A program made the translations under genes and the position numbers. From the NCBI RefSeq assembly GCF_001723175.1, contig NC_064650.1, positions 744,001 to 808,000 on the forward strand: DNA of 64,000 nucleotides. Direction: 5' to 3'. Numbering within the stretch: position 1 is the first letter of the stretch; every line of letters begins with the position of its first letter. Positions 1 through 10,365 of this stretch are shown piece by piece. The notes beneath the pieces are model-generated. The model had not been told where the DNA came from, searched no databases, and saw only the letters and a program-made list of their open reading frames with translations. Origin of the DNA: Penicillium oxalicum (taxonomy: Eukaryota; Ascomycota; Eurotiomycetes; Eurotiales; Aspergillaceae).

Positions 1-50
1 GAAAAAGAATTTTCCCTTCTGTCGTCCGATCGTCTCATCAAGAAATCACG

Positions 51-58
51 TATATAAA
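51..58 (+). promoter_or_regulatory. TATA box of the SDR gene
   Basis: TATATAAA lies about 90 nt upstream of the ATG at 147, and a CACA-rich leader follows it. The position fits a core promoter for the short-chain dehydrogenase gene. Sequence match only. Confidence 0.5.
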
Positions 59-146
59 CCCTCATCGGCTCTCTCATTCGAAGACCACACTAATACCACA
101 CACACACCACAATTCATTGGCAGGAGCACACGTCAGTCGATTCAAA

Positions 147-1260
147 ATGGTAATGCTACGATTGACCGCTGAGCAATATCGAAAGCTGCCGATTCTGGTG
201 GACGATAAGACATGCATTGGCAAGACCTACATCATCACAGGGGGCAACTCGGGTCTGGGTCTCGAGACGGCGCGACACCTTGTCGCGGCGTCGGCTACGT
301 GTGTTGTGCTGGCCGTGCGGAATCTTAAGGCAGGAGAAACGGCCAAAAATGACATTGAGAAAACAACTGGCCGCAAGGGAGTGGTCCAGGTATGTCTGCT
401 TCCAGATTTCAAGGGTCTGTCACGGAGATTGACCTCGACTTCAAGGTGCGACATATCGACATGTCAACCTACGCGTCAGTCCAGAGCTTCGTCAAGAAGG
501 TCACAGAGGAGCTCGACCGAATCGACGGCTTTGTCTGCAATGCAGGACTCATGATTGATGCATGGTCGCAGTCTGAGGGCATGGAGACGAGCATGTTTGT
601 GAACGTTATCAACACCGTTTTCCTCGGTGCCCTCATGATGCCGAAACTCAAGGAGTGTGCCACCAAATTCAATATCAAGCCCACACTTGTCTTTATCGTC
701 AGCGTCCTTGGGTACACCGTCAAGAGCGAGATGGACAAGAGCCGAAACGGCGTCATATTTGATGGGCTCAACGACCAACAGCGGGCTAACATGGACTCGA
801 GGTTAGATTTACACTCCTATCTAATCCTATCTTCTGGCATAATAGCTAATTTGATGCACCAAGATACGCACTCACCAAGCTTGTGGAAGAGTGCGCCGTC
901 CGCCAGTTCGCCGCCCTCTGTCCTGTCGAGCGTACAGGCGTGGTTATCACCATGGTTGCGCCTGGTCTGTGTACGACCGGCCTCGGCCGTGACGCCCGGA
1001 CCTTCACCAAGATTATGCACGAGGCGGTCCGGGCCCGGATGGCGCGAACCGCAGAGGAAGGCAGCCGCACCATTCTACACGGGCTGGTGGTGGGCGAGGA
1101 GGGCCATGGCAAGCTGTTGTCCGGTTGTAAGATCAAGGAATTTTGGGTGCCTACGTGGCTCACTGACGAGGAAGGTCAGAAATTGCAGAAGGGTATCTGG
1201 AACGAGCTTGTTGCCAGGCTGGAGGCTCAGCAGCCCGGCTGTATCTCGCAGCTCAAGTAG
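147..1260 (+). CDS. short-chain dehydrogenase/reductase (SDR), 3 exons
   Basis: The exons are 147-389, 446-801 and 864-1260, giving 331 aa in one frame. The introns are 56 and 62 nt with GT/AG ends. The N-terminal NAD(P)-binding motif TGGNSGLG lies near residue 31, CNAGLM in the central region, a Ser in FIVSVLG, and the catalytic YALTK (YxxxK) is rebuilt exactly across the second intron. A PG motif (VAPGLCTTG) follows. This is the classical Rossmann SDR layout, and the length matches the fungal retinol-dehydrogenase/WWOX-like SDRs found in secondary-metabolite clusters. An upstream TTG also lies in frame, but the ATG at 147 is preferred. The substrate cannot be read from sequence. It sits at the left edge of the accessory block, so it may be a tailoring enzyme (inference). 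Confidence 0.9.
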
Positions 1261-2234
1261 AGCTTTCATTGTGTCAATTTTCTGAGATCAACGTAACATT
1301 CAGAGTCGCAGCTTCCACGACTTCATCACATCCCTCGATTTAGTCTAGCTTTGTTTTTCCGATTTTTAATACCATCTTGTTCAATAAACTCTAAGCACTT
1401 CTATTAGATTACCACAGTCTAGCTCAGATGAAACAAGAAAAATGTACCGGTCCTTGTCATGAGAGTGTCTGTAAGATTGCTGTGTGTTGTATGAGGCCCC
1501 CAGTGCCTCGCGGAGGGGACATCGCAACGCTCCTTCTCAAGAATATACCACTTTCCCAAGTTGGCGAGATCCGAGGCGCGTAAGACGCCTGCATCACCTG
1601 CATACCGTCCCCTACTGTAGATTGCCTGCTCTCGCACCCCACCATTCCTCACGCAATTAAGTTCGAAGATAGCGCACACCTAGCGGCACTGCCTCCGCAC
1701 CCCGCAGCTTTAGCCCGTTTCAGTCTAGGACTAGCAGGTCTACCTGAGGGCTGAAAGTCCGTGTAAAGTCGAGCGGGCAGTGGCACACACTGCAGTGTGC
1801 ACAGACTCTGACATGAGAGTTTGTTTGCGAGGGCTGTACCCACTCCGAACCCGGTGAGAGGCTGACAATGAAAGGGAACAGTTTGCCGACCACTGTGTCC
1901 TGTACATTACCTATTAGGCCCTCCGACCCCGGTGAAACTATACGATGCGCCCGATACCTTTGAACCAACCGCATGAGAGAAAGCGCGGTAGGCCCCGTGG
2001 CTGAACGATTGCCCCCAATCAGAGGGATCTAGATGCCCTATACGCCCTACCTGTCACTTTGCAGCATCCCTCAGTCCCTTCACATTCCAACGATAGCGAG
2101 GGCGGCCGTGTAAGGTTGCCAGACTATATATATTCTAATAATTACCCGTAGGCCAGGTAGAAGCAAGGTCTCTATGAGCCGCAATTGTTATTTGATCTGA
2201 CTGTGTCATTGTCCCTGCACTCACAGTTTACTCA
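1261..2234. other. intergenic, no gene seen
   Basis: This stretch contains only short shadow frames with no recognisable motif on either strand. It holds the SDR 3' end (AATAAA at about 1383) and the leader of the Myb gene. No tRNA, 5S or repeat was recognised. Confidence 0.6.
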
Positions 2235-3674
2235 ATGCTGCAGACTACGCGAGAAAGACGATGGTGGACAAGCCAGGAAGACGACATACTGAAGAATGCA
2301 GCACAAGCGCAATGTAATAACCCCGACGAACTGGTTGGAAATGTAACTATATCTGACACCGAGGCTGACCTTCACCCCACAGCACACAAACCCGGCAGCG
2401 TACAAAACTGGAACGATATTGCTTTTTTGTTGCCCGGGCGCACCAACAAGGACTGCCGCAAGCGATGGTCAAAGATTCAGACCGACGTCCAGAAGGGGGT
2501 ATGGAAACGGGACGAAGATGAGAGACTGCGGCACGCAGTACAGCAGTTGGGGTTCAAGTATGTCAAGCCCTGTCGTCCCCCTCCGTGTCTGGCAGTGGCA
2601 TGTTGAATTGGGCATGCGTGCTGATTGTCAGCGCAGATGGTCTCGCGTGGCCGCCATGGTTCGGTGTCGCAATGCAGACCGTAAGCTCCAATTGTCCCCA
2701 CTGAAACAATTCGACTGGATGCCTCACTGACATGAAGCGACCGTAGAGTGCGCAAAGCGTTGGCAACAAGTGCTCAGACCTGACCTGAACCATATGTCGT
2801 GGACTCCTGAAGAGGATGAGAAGCTGCTGGCGGCAATCAAGACCTATGACAACAACTGGAAGCAAATAAGCCTCGCCGAGTTTCCCGATCGCTCCACCCA
2901 CGACATAAGGAATCGGTGAGTAAGGTCCCTGATCTCCCCCGAGCAAAAGTTGACCCGCTCCAAAGGAGCCGCTTGCTCGACCGTGGGAGCCGGAATGCCA
3001 GTGACGTTGGATCCATACCCGAGCAACTGCGGACCCCGAGTTCAAAAGGAGACAAAATGATGATATGCGGGGACGAGAATACTGATAACGATATTGGCAC
3101 TTTTGATGGTAGTGCTGAGTGCGAGTACGTGGACGGCTGAGACATCCTGATGGACTCGAATCACGGACTTGAGTCCGCTACTATCGCCGGCTTTCAACAC
3201 ACTCGTGGGTCTCTTATGACACCAGATAGCGCTGGCCACATATCTGACCCCAGCTGGATTGGACCCAAGAAAGTCTTGGAAAATAACCAGGGACTGCCTG
3301 TACCAGATAATGAATGGCTTTCTTGGCGCAACCCATTTGAGGATTCATCCTCGACCACGCCTGTTTCTCAGTTGGCGTGGTGGGACAGCGATCTTGTGGA
3401 TCAGCACTGCTTTCTCAACTCTGTGTCATCGGATGCTGGGGTTTTTCAAGTTCCCGGGTTGGCGGGAGACATTCAGGGTATCGGCGACCCAGAGGTTCGG
3501 ATCGATGCGAATATGGAGATGCACAATGGCGATGCCGTTTTGGAGAATGGGCAGAAAGGAAGCGTCATTTTGACCTTGGATCAAGTGGACCCATATGTGG
3601 CCCACGAAATCATGGGCAGCGTCCTAAAGCATAGCGCAGGTCTCAAAATTCGGTGCGTCGTCGATGGCAAATAA
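2235..3674 (+). CDS. three-repeat Myb-like DNA-binding protein
   Basis: Proposed exons are 2235-2313, 2383-2557, 2637-2680, 2747-2915, 2966-3124 and 3230-3674, 356 aa. Three Myb/SANT repeats are visible: the first with WWTSQEDD and WNDIA plus CRKRW, the second with GVWKRDEDERL, WSRVAAM and CAKRW, the third with SWTPEEDEKL and WKQIS. Repeats two and three are only continuous if the introns after GFK and NAD are removed, which supports the model. The C-terminal region has no recognised domain. The first four introns are well supported. The last one (3125-3229, GTACGT donor) is less certain, and without it the protein would end at 3140. The likely role is a nuclear transcription factor, and its targets are unknown. 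It lies beside the cluster-like genes and could be their regulator (inference). Confidence 0.8.
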
Positions 3675-4250
3675 AGGAGATGTCGAACGAAGCAGTACAA
3701 CCCAAACTCTCGTGAGTTTGAGGATACACGTTCCACAGTCCTCACTTGGCCTAAAACTTAGCGCACCATCAACTACCATCACCTACAATCATAAATCTAG
3801 TTCGACACAGTTCATACCTCTTAGACGGCTCTGCAATTGAAACTTGATACATGGGCCCGCAAGTAAATGACTACGACACTTTGAATCATAAAGAGGAATA
3901 TATTCCACGTTCATTGTCAGAATACGCTTGTAAAAGATTAAAGTATCGAGGCTGAGCACTTCAATCGGCGTTGGCGACATGATCTCACGCAGACCGGACC
4001 CGAGTTCGCTGGGCATGCATCTGGTCCAAAGCCCCGGGATATGGTCAGCCATGCTTAGTGGCCGCTCTCGTGAGGCAGGACTTTAAATCAGCGGTTTTCA
4101 GACGCGAGCAAGGCGTTCTACAACTTGTGTTGCTTGTGGAATATTCCAGCCGCATAAGTGAATATATTTGACAATAAGTATCCTCATCAACCAACCTGTA
4201 TCGGCACAAAAAAGACTCCACTGAATCGACGGCTGTCGCATCACAACCGA
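3675..4250. other. intergenic, no gene seen
   Basis: This is the 3' flank of the Myb gene and the promoter region of the NRPS-like gene. A minus-strand frame at 3789-4052 has no motif and is probably chance. Confidence 0.5.
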
Positions 4251-7024
4251 ATGGCTGCTTTCCTCTCGCCCAAGTTGAGCCTCGACTCCGCCGCCACTAC
4301 GGGCATACGGACACTGCCAGACCTGGTCGACTTCCATGCCAAACACAACCCGCAGCATATCTTCTGCATCTAGACAAGACAAGACCATGATTGCATATCT
4401 GTGAGCTTTAAAAAGCTACAGCGCGCCATTGTGCGCTGCCAAGCCAGGCTCAGAAGGGATCACTCTGATCTTCATCCGCCCGCAATTGATGCAGAAGGGC
4501 ATGTAGCAAAGTGCGCTCCAGTTGCCATTCTGATGGAGAGCCATGTCGGACTGGCTATCTATGTCCTCGCGTGCATGGGCATGGGTGTACCAGTTGTGCT
4601 GCTCTCGGCACGATTGAATCCGTCTGCTGTACGCCACCTTCTAAAAGAGACGGGGTCGAGACATGCAGTAGTCTCTCCTCAGTTGCTGGCTCTCGCCTCT
4701 GAAGCCATATCTCCCGCGGAGGAAACAAACCGGGATACGCTCAACGGAGATGGCGCAACGACGATTCGGATCGCAACTGAATGGGAAAGCCTTCTGGATG
4801 AAGAGGATGCTGCAGATGAAAGTAAATCTGTGTGTGCTGCGCTTGAAGCCCATTTCGTGTCGGAAAATGATCGTCAAGTGATGATCCTTCATTCTTCTGG
4901 GACTTCAGGGCTGCCGAAACCAATACCCTGCTCACATAGATATTTCTTGGGTTATGGGACATGCCACCTTTTTGCCTCCGATGGCAAGGACAAGAGCTTG
5001 ATTGTGTCAACGCTGCCATTGTTTCACGTTAGGTCTTACCAGCCAGCACTGAAAATCGAGTCCTTAACTAACTTTTCAATAGGGCTTTGGCTTCGTGGCA
5101 ATATGTCTCTCGCTAGGAGCTGGAAAGACAGTGTGCATTCCTCCTCCCTCAAGGGTGCCCGACGGAGCATCGGTCGTCAATCTTTTGCAACGTTCTGGTG
5201 CGACGGCATTGATCAGTGTGCCGTCCATTCTGGAGGAAATTGAAGGTCTACCGGATAACAAGGGGGCTGAAGCTCTCGCCAGACTGGAATTTGTTGGGTT
5301 CGGCGGGGGCATGCCCAAGGAGGCGGTTGGACAAAGGCTAGACGCCTTTGGTGTCCGACTGATCGGCCAGTACGGCGCCACCGAGACTGGTCCGATGACA
5401 CCATTTTTCATCCCGGGCGATGGGCACAATTGGCGACGACTGAGATTGCGACATGATACGCTCAGTCAGCTTCAAGTCAAACTGGATCGTGTCGATAATT
5501 CCGATCAGCAAATATTCGCCTACAGGCTAAGTATGGTGCCATTTGGCTGGACCCAACGCTTTGAACTGCAAGATCTCATCATAACCACAACGGAGTACAC
5601 TGCGGAGAGCGATCTTTCACTTTTGGATTTCTCCGTTGCTGGACGCACCGATGATCTGATCTGCCTAGCGATCGGTGAGAAAGTGAGGCCTACGATTTTG
5701 GAGTCCCTGTTGAGACAATGTGACGGGGTAAAAGACGCAATCACATTCGGGGAAGGTCAGTTTGAACTAGGTATTATCGTGGAGGCTACCGATGCCCTAA
5801 ATCCCGATCACTTTGAGCAACTCAAAACAACGATTTGGCCTAAAATTGAGGATGCTAGCCGTCAGATGGACGCTCATGCCAAAATCACATCGCCCGCTGC
5901 CGTGTTAGTCGTACCTTCTGGGGATTTGCCAAGGTCAGACAAGGTCACCATCTTGCGCAAAGCGGTGGCGACGAAATACGCCGAGGAAATAGCAGATGTG
6001 TACCGCAACCTTGAGGTCGCTGTAGCACCAGCGCTGAACCTATCGTCGCCGCTATCCAGCATCAAGGCCTTCGTGGCAGAAAGCATGGCCTGGCAAGCCA
6101 ACGACCAAGACGACTTCTTTGCGCGAGGCATGGACAGCCTACAGGCGACGAAACTTCGCAGACTGCTTAAAGACTCGGTGCAGGCAACGCATTCTATGTT
6201 TGGCTCCGACACAAGCCATGTTCTGCCAGTTGCAAGTATTAGCAACGACTTTGTGTACCGGCACCCATCAATTAGTAGCATCGTGGGCGCTCTCTTTCCC
6301 GGAAATGATGCGATTGAGGAAGTACTCACCGAGGCCCAGCTATTCGAGCAGTTTGTGAGTAATTACACCGGTAAATATGACCATACACAAGAAGAGAAGG
6401 CCGTCGTGGTGCTCACAGGCAGCAAAGGAAGCTTGGGATCTTTCTTCTTGGCGCAACTTCTCTCCAATAGTTCTGTCAGTCGGGTCATCTGTCTCAACAG
6501 GCCTGGCAAAGGAGCCGACGCTTTGAAAGTTCAGAAGAGCGCCTTGACATCTCGCAATATCTCTGTCAACGACGTCGCCTGGGCTAAAGTCGAGGTTTAT
6601 GAGGTCAGTACAGAGGTTCCATGGCTCGGCTTAAGCAAGGAAGTCTACGAAAACCTGGCGACAGAGTCAACGCATATTGTGCACATCGCGTGGCCAATGA
6701 ACTTCCAAATGGGTGTCCAGTCGTATGAAAGCTCGTTCAAGACTTTGCGAAATTTGTTGGAACTTGCGCGTAGAGCGCGCTTCTATTCCTACAAACAGAA
6801 GCCAAGATTGCTTTTTATATCTTCCATTTCGACAGTCGGCAACCATCCGCTTCCTCCTGGACAAAATTTGATTTCCGAGGTCATTCCAGATGGTCCAGCT
6901 TCGGCACTGGATCTGGGCTACGCCAAGACCAAGCTCGTATGTGAAAAAATGATTCAGCGCGCGGCAAGTGACTATCCTGAGATCGAAGTTGGAGTGGTAC
7001 GCGTCGGACAGATCTCCGGGGCCG
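4251..7024 (+). pseudogene. NRPS-like A-T-R reductase, disrupted
   Basis: This encodes an adenylation-thiolation-reductase enzyme of the type that activates a carboxylic acid and reduces it on a phosphopantetheine arm. The ATG is at 4251. The frame runs straight through a TAG at 4371-4373, after which the same frame continues with adenylation-domain sequence. An intron at 5028-5082 joins FH to GFG, restoring the family motif FHGFG. Visible motifs are SSGTSGLPKP (A3), YGATETGP (A5), FFARGMDSLQ (T-domain Ser), TGSKGSLG (NADPH site of the reductase) and YAKTK (YxxxK). Homology ends soon after VRVGQISG near 7020. The reductase C-terminus is missing, and P450 sequence in the +1 frame follows. The nonsense codon plus the 3' truncation argue for a pseudogene. 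A single sequencing error could explain the TAG but not the truncation. Confidence 0.85.
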
Positions 7025-8240
7025 CCAAATATTTGGGCCTACTTCAGACAGGTTGCTCCTGTACGTCTCCATTAGCATAAATTGAAGTCACCCGCTTCGA
7101 GGATGACTCGGGGGTTCTTGCTGACCATAATTTCAGAATACCCAAATGCCCTGGCTCGATTATCTCTGGAGAGACAATCCGCTGGTCCGTGGCTCGACCA
7201 AGAAGAATCCACTGGCCGAGTTTTGCTTCGCTCGAATCATGGAACGTATGAGCTTGAGCGAAGATGAAAGGGCAATCTCAGGCAAACGGACTTCCTCTCG
7301 TGTTTTTTGAAGGAAAAAGCCAAGGATAACACCCTTCCTCACCTGTAAGCGTTCCTTGATCAAAACCCCCACTAATATGCATAAATTTACGTACGTGTCG
7401 CAGCTTCGTTCCCACCTGGGTCAACTCGAACATCGTGGCCGGTGCCGACACAACTAGCATCCTAGCCAGCGCCGTCATATATCATCTCCTGAAAAATCCC
7501 CCGTCTTTCGCTAAACTCAAAGACGAGGTAGCCGTTGCTGCAGCTCAAGGCCGTCTCTCCAGATACACAACATGGAAGGAGGCCAAGGAATTGCCCTACC
7601 TAGATGCCTGTATCATAGAGGCTACCAGGATGCATCCTCCCTTCGCTCTTCCTTTCGAGCGCGTCGTGCCCGAGGTTGGCCTCCGGATCGACGGCCATTA
7701 TATTCCTTCAGGCACAAGAGTCGGTATTGTAAGAACACACTCAATCTTGACATCTGACCAGAGAAGAAATATGAATTCTTACTTGTGCATCATCTCACCC
7801 AGAACCCTTGGGCAATGCATCGCGAAGCATCGATGTTTGGTGCGAATCCTGACGTTTGGAGACCCGAACGCTGGTTATGCAGTGAGACTAAGAAGCAGGA
7901 AATGTACAATTCTCTTTTGACGGTAGGTTCGCATTAGATTAAGCTACCTTCACGCTGTTGAAACATTAGAGCGGCCAAGCTCACTCTGCACTATTTAGTT
8001 TGGCGCCGGTCATCGAAGCTGTCTTGGAAGGCACCTTGCCTACTTCGAGATTTACAAACTCATTCCATCTCTGTTCCAGCAGTACGATGTAAGTGTGAGT
8101 CTATCGCTCATCTCTCGGAACTCTGGTCTAATTTTCTTGAACAGATTGAACTAGTAAGCCCGGTTGGCGACTGGACAGTTGAGAACAAATGGCTGACCAA
8201 GCCATCCGGATTCCGAGTCAAGATCACATCCCGTAGCTAG
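7022..8240 (+). pseudogene. cytochrome P450, N-terminally truncated and frameshifted
   Basis: The exon pieces are about 7022-7060, 7137-7344, 7404-7728, 7803-7922, 7999-8088 and 8145-8240. Visible are QMPWLDYL, the I-helix AGADTTS, the K-helix EATR (ExxR), PERW and the haem loop FGAGHRSCLG with the Cys ligand. Every intron has GT/AG ends and matching phase. The membrane anchor and roughly the first half of a normal ~500-aa P450 are absent, because the sequence runs directly into the truncated reductase upstream. Between 7240 and 7290 the frame slips by one base: the exon frame ends in RTSSRVF-stop while the conserved DFLSCFLKEKAK reads in the next frame. The layout resembles pisatin-demethylase-type fungal P450s (family-level judgement). 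It is presumably inactive. Confidence 0.85.
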
Positions 8241-8852
8241 CATTGTTCTTGTATAGACCGGCTTATAGTACTGGATTGGATTATGGACTAATTGAATATT
8301 GTCTTGAATTTCTATCCTTTTACTTGTGCCCGCTTAGTCTTCTGGAGCAGTCACACGATTCATATCGCGAATTTACCCAGGAGGGCATGCAGTACTTCGT
8401 CCTCAGGTTCCAAACGGAGCTCAACCGTCGCTATACTTTTCTTTTTTACGATAGACCAGTGGCTTACAACAACTCCATGATAATAACCACATTATTGAAA
8501 CCGTCTCCATCACGTGCTGCGGCTGCGTTTGTGGAGGCCGGAGTTCTCATGTGAGATCTGCGGACCCGAGTTGCATGGATTCAACCGCATGTGTGCCATT
8601 CGCGGTCCGTCAACATCAGCCTTGATAAGTCGGCTGGAGCGGATTCGGCCATTGCGTTGAGGTGCTTTGCACGAAGATCATATCTTCAAAGCCCTTAGCA
8701 AGATGACTCGGGGCCATTGCCAGCTCACGTCCAAGTCGTGCCGACCAAGACACGGCCTGCGGTCGCACTCGCGCTATATGAAGGACTAGGAAACTCTGCA
8801 AAGAAGAGTGTGCACTTCAAAGCCGTCTTTTTTCGTTTTATGAACAAGTAAA
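8241..8852. other. intergenic, promoter side of the prenyltransferase gene
   Basis: No gene is recognised. The 103-codon frame at 8243-8554 begins with TTG and has no motif. A CACGTG hexamer lies at about 8511-8516. Confidence 0.5.
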
Positions 8853-10263
8853 ATGCCAGCTCTTGCCACACAGCCGCTGATTGAGACTACGCCGCCGCTC
8901 AAGGTGTGGAACTCGCTGGTGAAGAAATGTCTTCCGCACGCGGAGAACAAAGATGTCCAGTTCTGGTGGAACCTCACTGGATATCATCTCGCAGTGATGA
9001 TCGATGCGGCTGGATACTCGATTGAGAAGCAATACGAGGTGCTTCTCTTCCACTATCACTGGATTGTAAGCAATTTTGGCACTTTTGACATGTCACTGCA
9101 TGACAGTGGCAAGCTGATGTTGACGAGACTCCAAGGTACCCCGATTGGGACCGGTACCAAAGCCTGATGGGACGCCCGTGTTCAAGTCTTTAATTGCCTA
9201 TGATGGCTCGCCTCTAGAGTACTCCTGGAAGTGGAACACCACAACCGGCGAGCCGGATATCCGCTACTCGTGGGAGGCAATCGGCAAGGACTCGGGCACG
9301 GCATCCGATCCACTAAATCATGATCCATCACTGGACTATATGGACAAGGTGACCCAGGTCCTTCCTGCAACGGATTACTCATGGTTTCGTTACTTCCTGG
9401 CGGAAATTTACCGTCCCGACAGAGAGTTTTATGCCAAGGAGCTGGAAGCCGGCGAGCCACCCGCCACCACTCTGATGCACGCCGTCGAGTACAACAAAAA
9501 GGCCAGCTTCGGACTCAAGTCGTACTTCCTGGCGAGAAAGCTGTTCATGGGAGGCGATCCTGCCACCCTGCAGGAATGGGACGATGCAATCGTCAAGCTG
9601 AACCCCGGCCAAGGTCATCCAGGCAGAGATGCCCTAATGCACTTCCTAACCACCAGCTCCGAGGGCAAGCTGATGAAGCCTAATGTCATGGGCATGGATA
9701 ACGTGGAACCATCAAAGTCCCGCCTGAAGATGTACTTCACGTCCGCCCATACCAGCTTCAAGTCGGTCCGCAAAATCATGACAATGGGCGGAATTTGCCA
9801 CATCGCCGAGGAGAGCCTGCAAGACTTGCGTTCCATGATCCTCGCCGTCTTGGGCCTACCGGCGGATTTCCCCGAGGAGCAGGAGATTTCTGTCGAGGCA
9901 ACCAGCGGTGGTAGCACGTGGAAGGATTTCGAGGCTTTGTGCGAGGGGTTTATCTACTTCTTTGATATTGCCCCTTCAAGCGGCAGGCCTGAGGTCAAGT
10001 TTTACTTGACCACTCGCAAGTACGGTGCGGATGACCTCACCATTGCTCGTAATTTGATGGCCTGGATGCACGCACATGGCCGTGGCACGTATTGCGATGC
10101 GTACCTTGGCATGCTTGAGAAACTTGCCGAGCACAGGGGGCTGGCGAACGGCAAGGGAATGCATGTCTACATTAGCTACCAGTGTTCTCAGAAGGGAGAG
10201 CCGGACATTAAGTCATACATCTCTCCTGAGCTGTACCACAAGGATCGATATGCGAGCATCTAA
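8853..10263 (+). CDS. DMATS-type aromatic prenyltransferase
   Basis: Two exons (8853-9065, 9136-10263) give 446 aa, the usual size for fungal dimethylallyltryptophan-synthase-like enzymes. These soluble ABBA-fold proteins transfer a prenyl group from DMAPP to tryptophan, cyclic dipeptides or other aromatics. The 70-nt intron joins HYHWI to VPRLGPVP, matching the family N-terminus. Later strands carry the K-x-Y pattern that binds the pyrophosphate: KMYFTSAHT, KFYLTTRKYG and the final HVYISYQCS. No stop, frameshift or missing core block is visible. It is the only biosynthetic enzyme of the left block that looks fully intact apart from the SDR. The acceptor substrate cannot be predicted. Its stop codon is 102 bp from that of the convergent regulator gene. 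Confidence 0.93.
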
Positions 10264-10365
10264 TGAAATACGCCAGAAGGTCAATGAAAGGCCAAAAATC
10301 CCAGAATGTCACATTGCCCTTGTAAATCTCCAGAAGCATTTTACAATGATGTGGATTGGCTTGAT

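Noticed and set aside
1419..1974. Possible small genes or rRNA remnant on the minus strand
   Set aside because: No motif, no conserved RNA block, and the frames overlap without consistent start or splice sites.
8243..8554. 103-codon frame between the P450 and DMATS genes
   Set aside because: It starts with TTG, has no motif and lies in promoter sequence. Probably chance.
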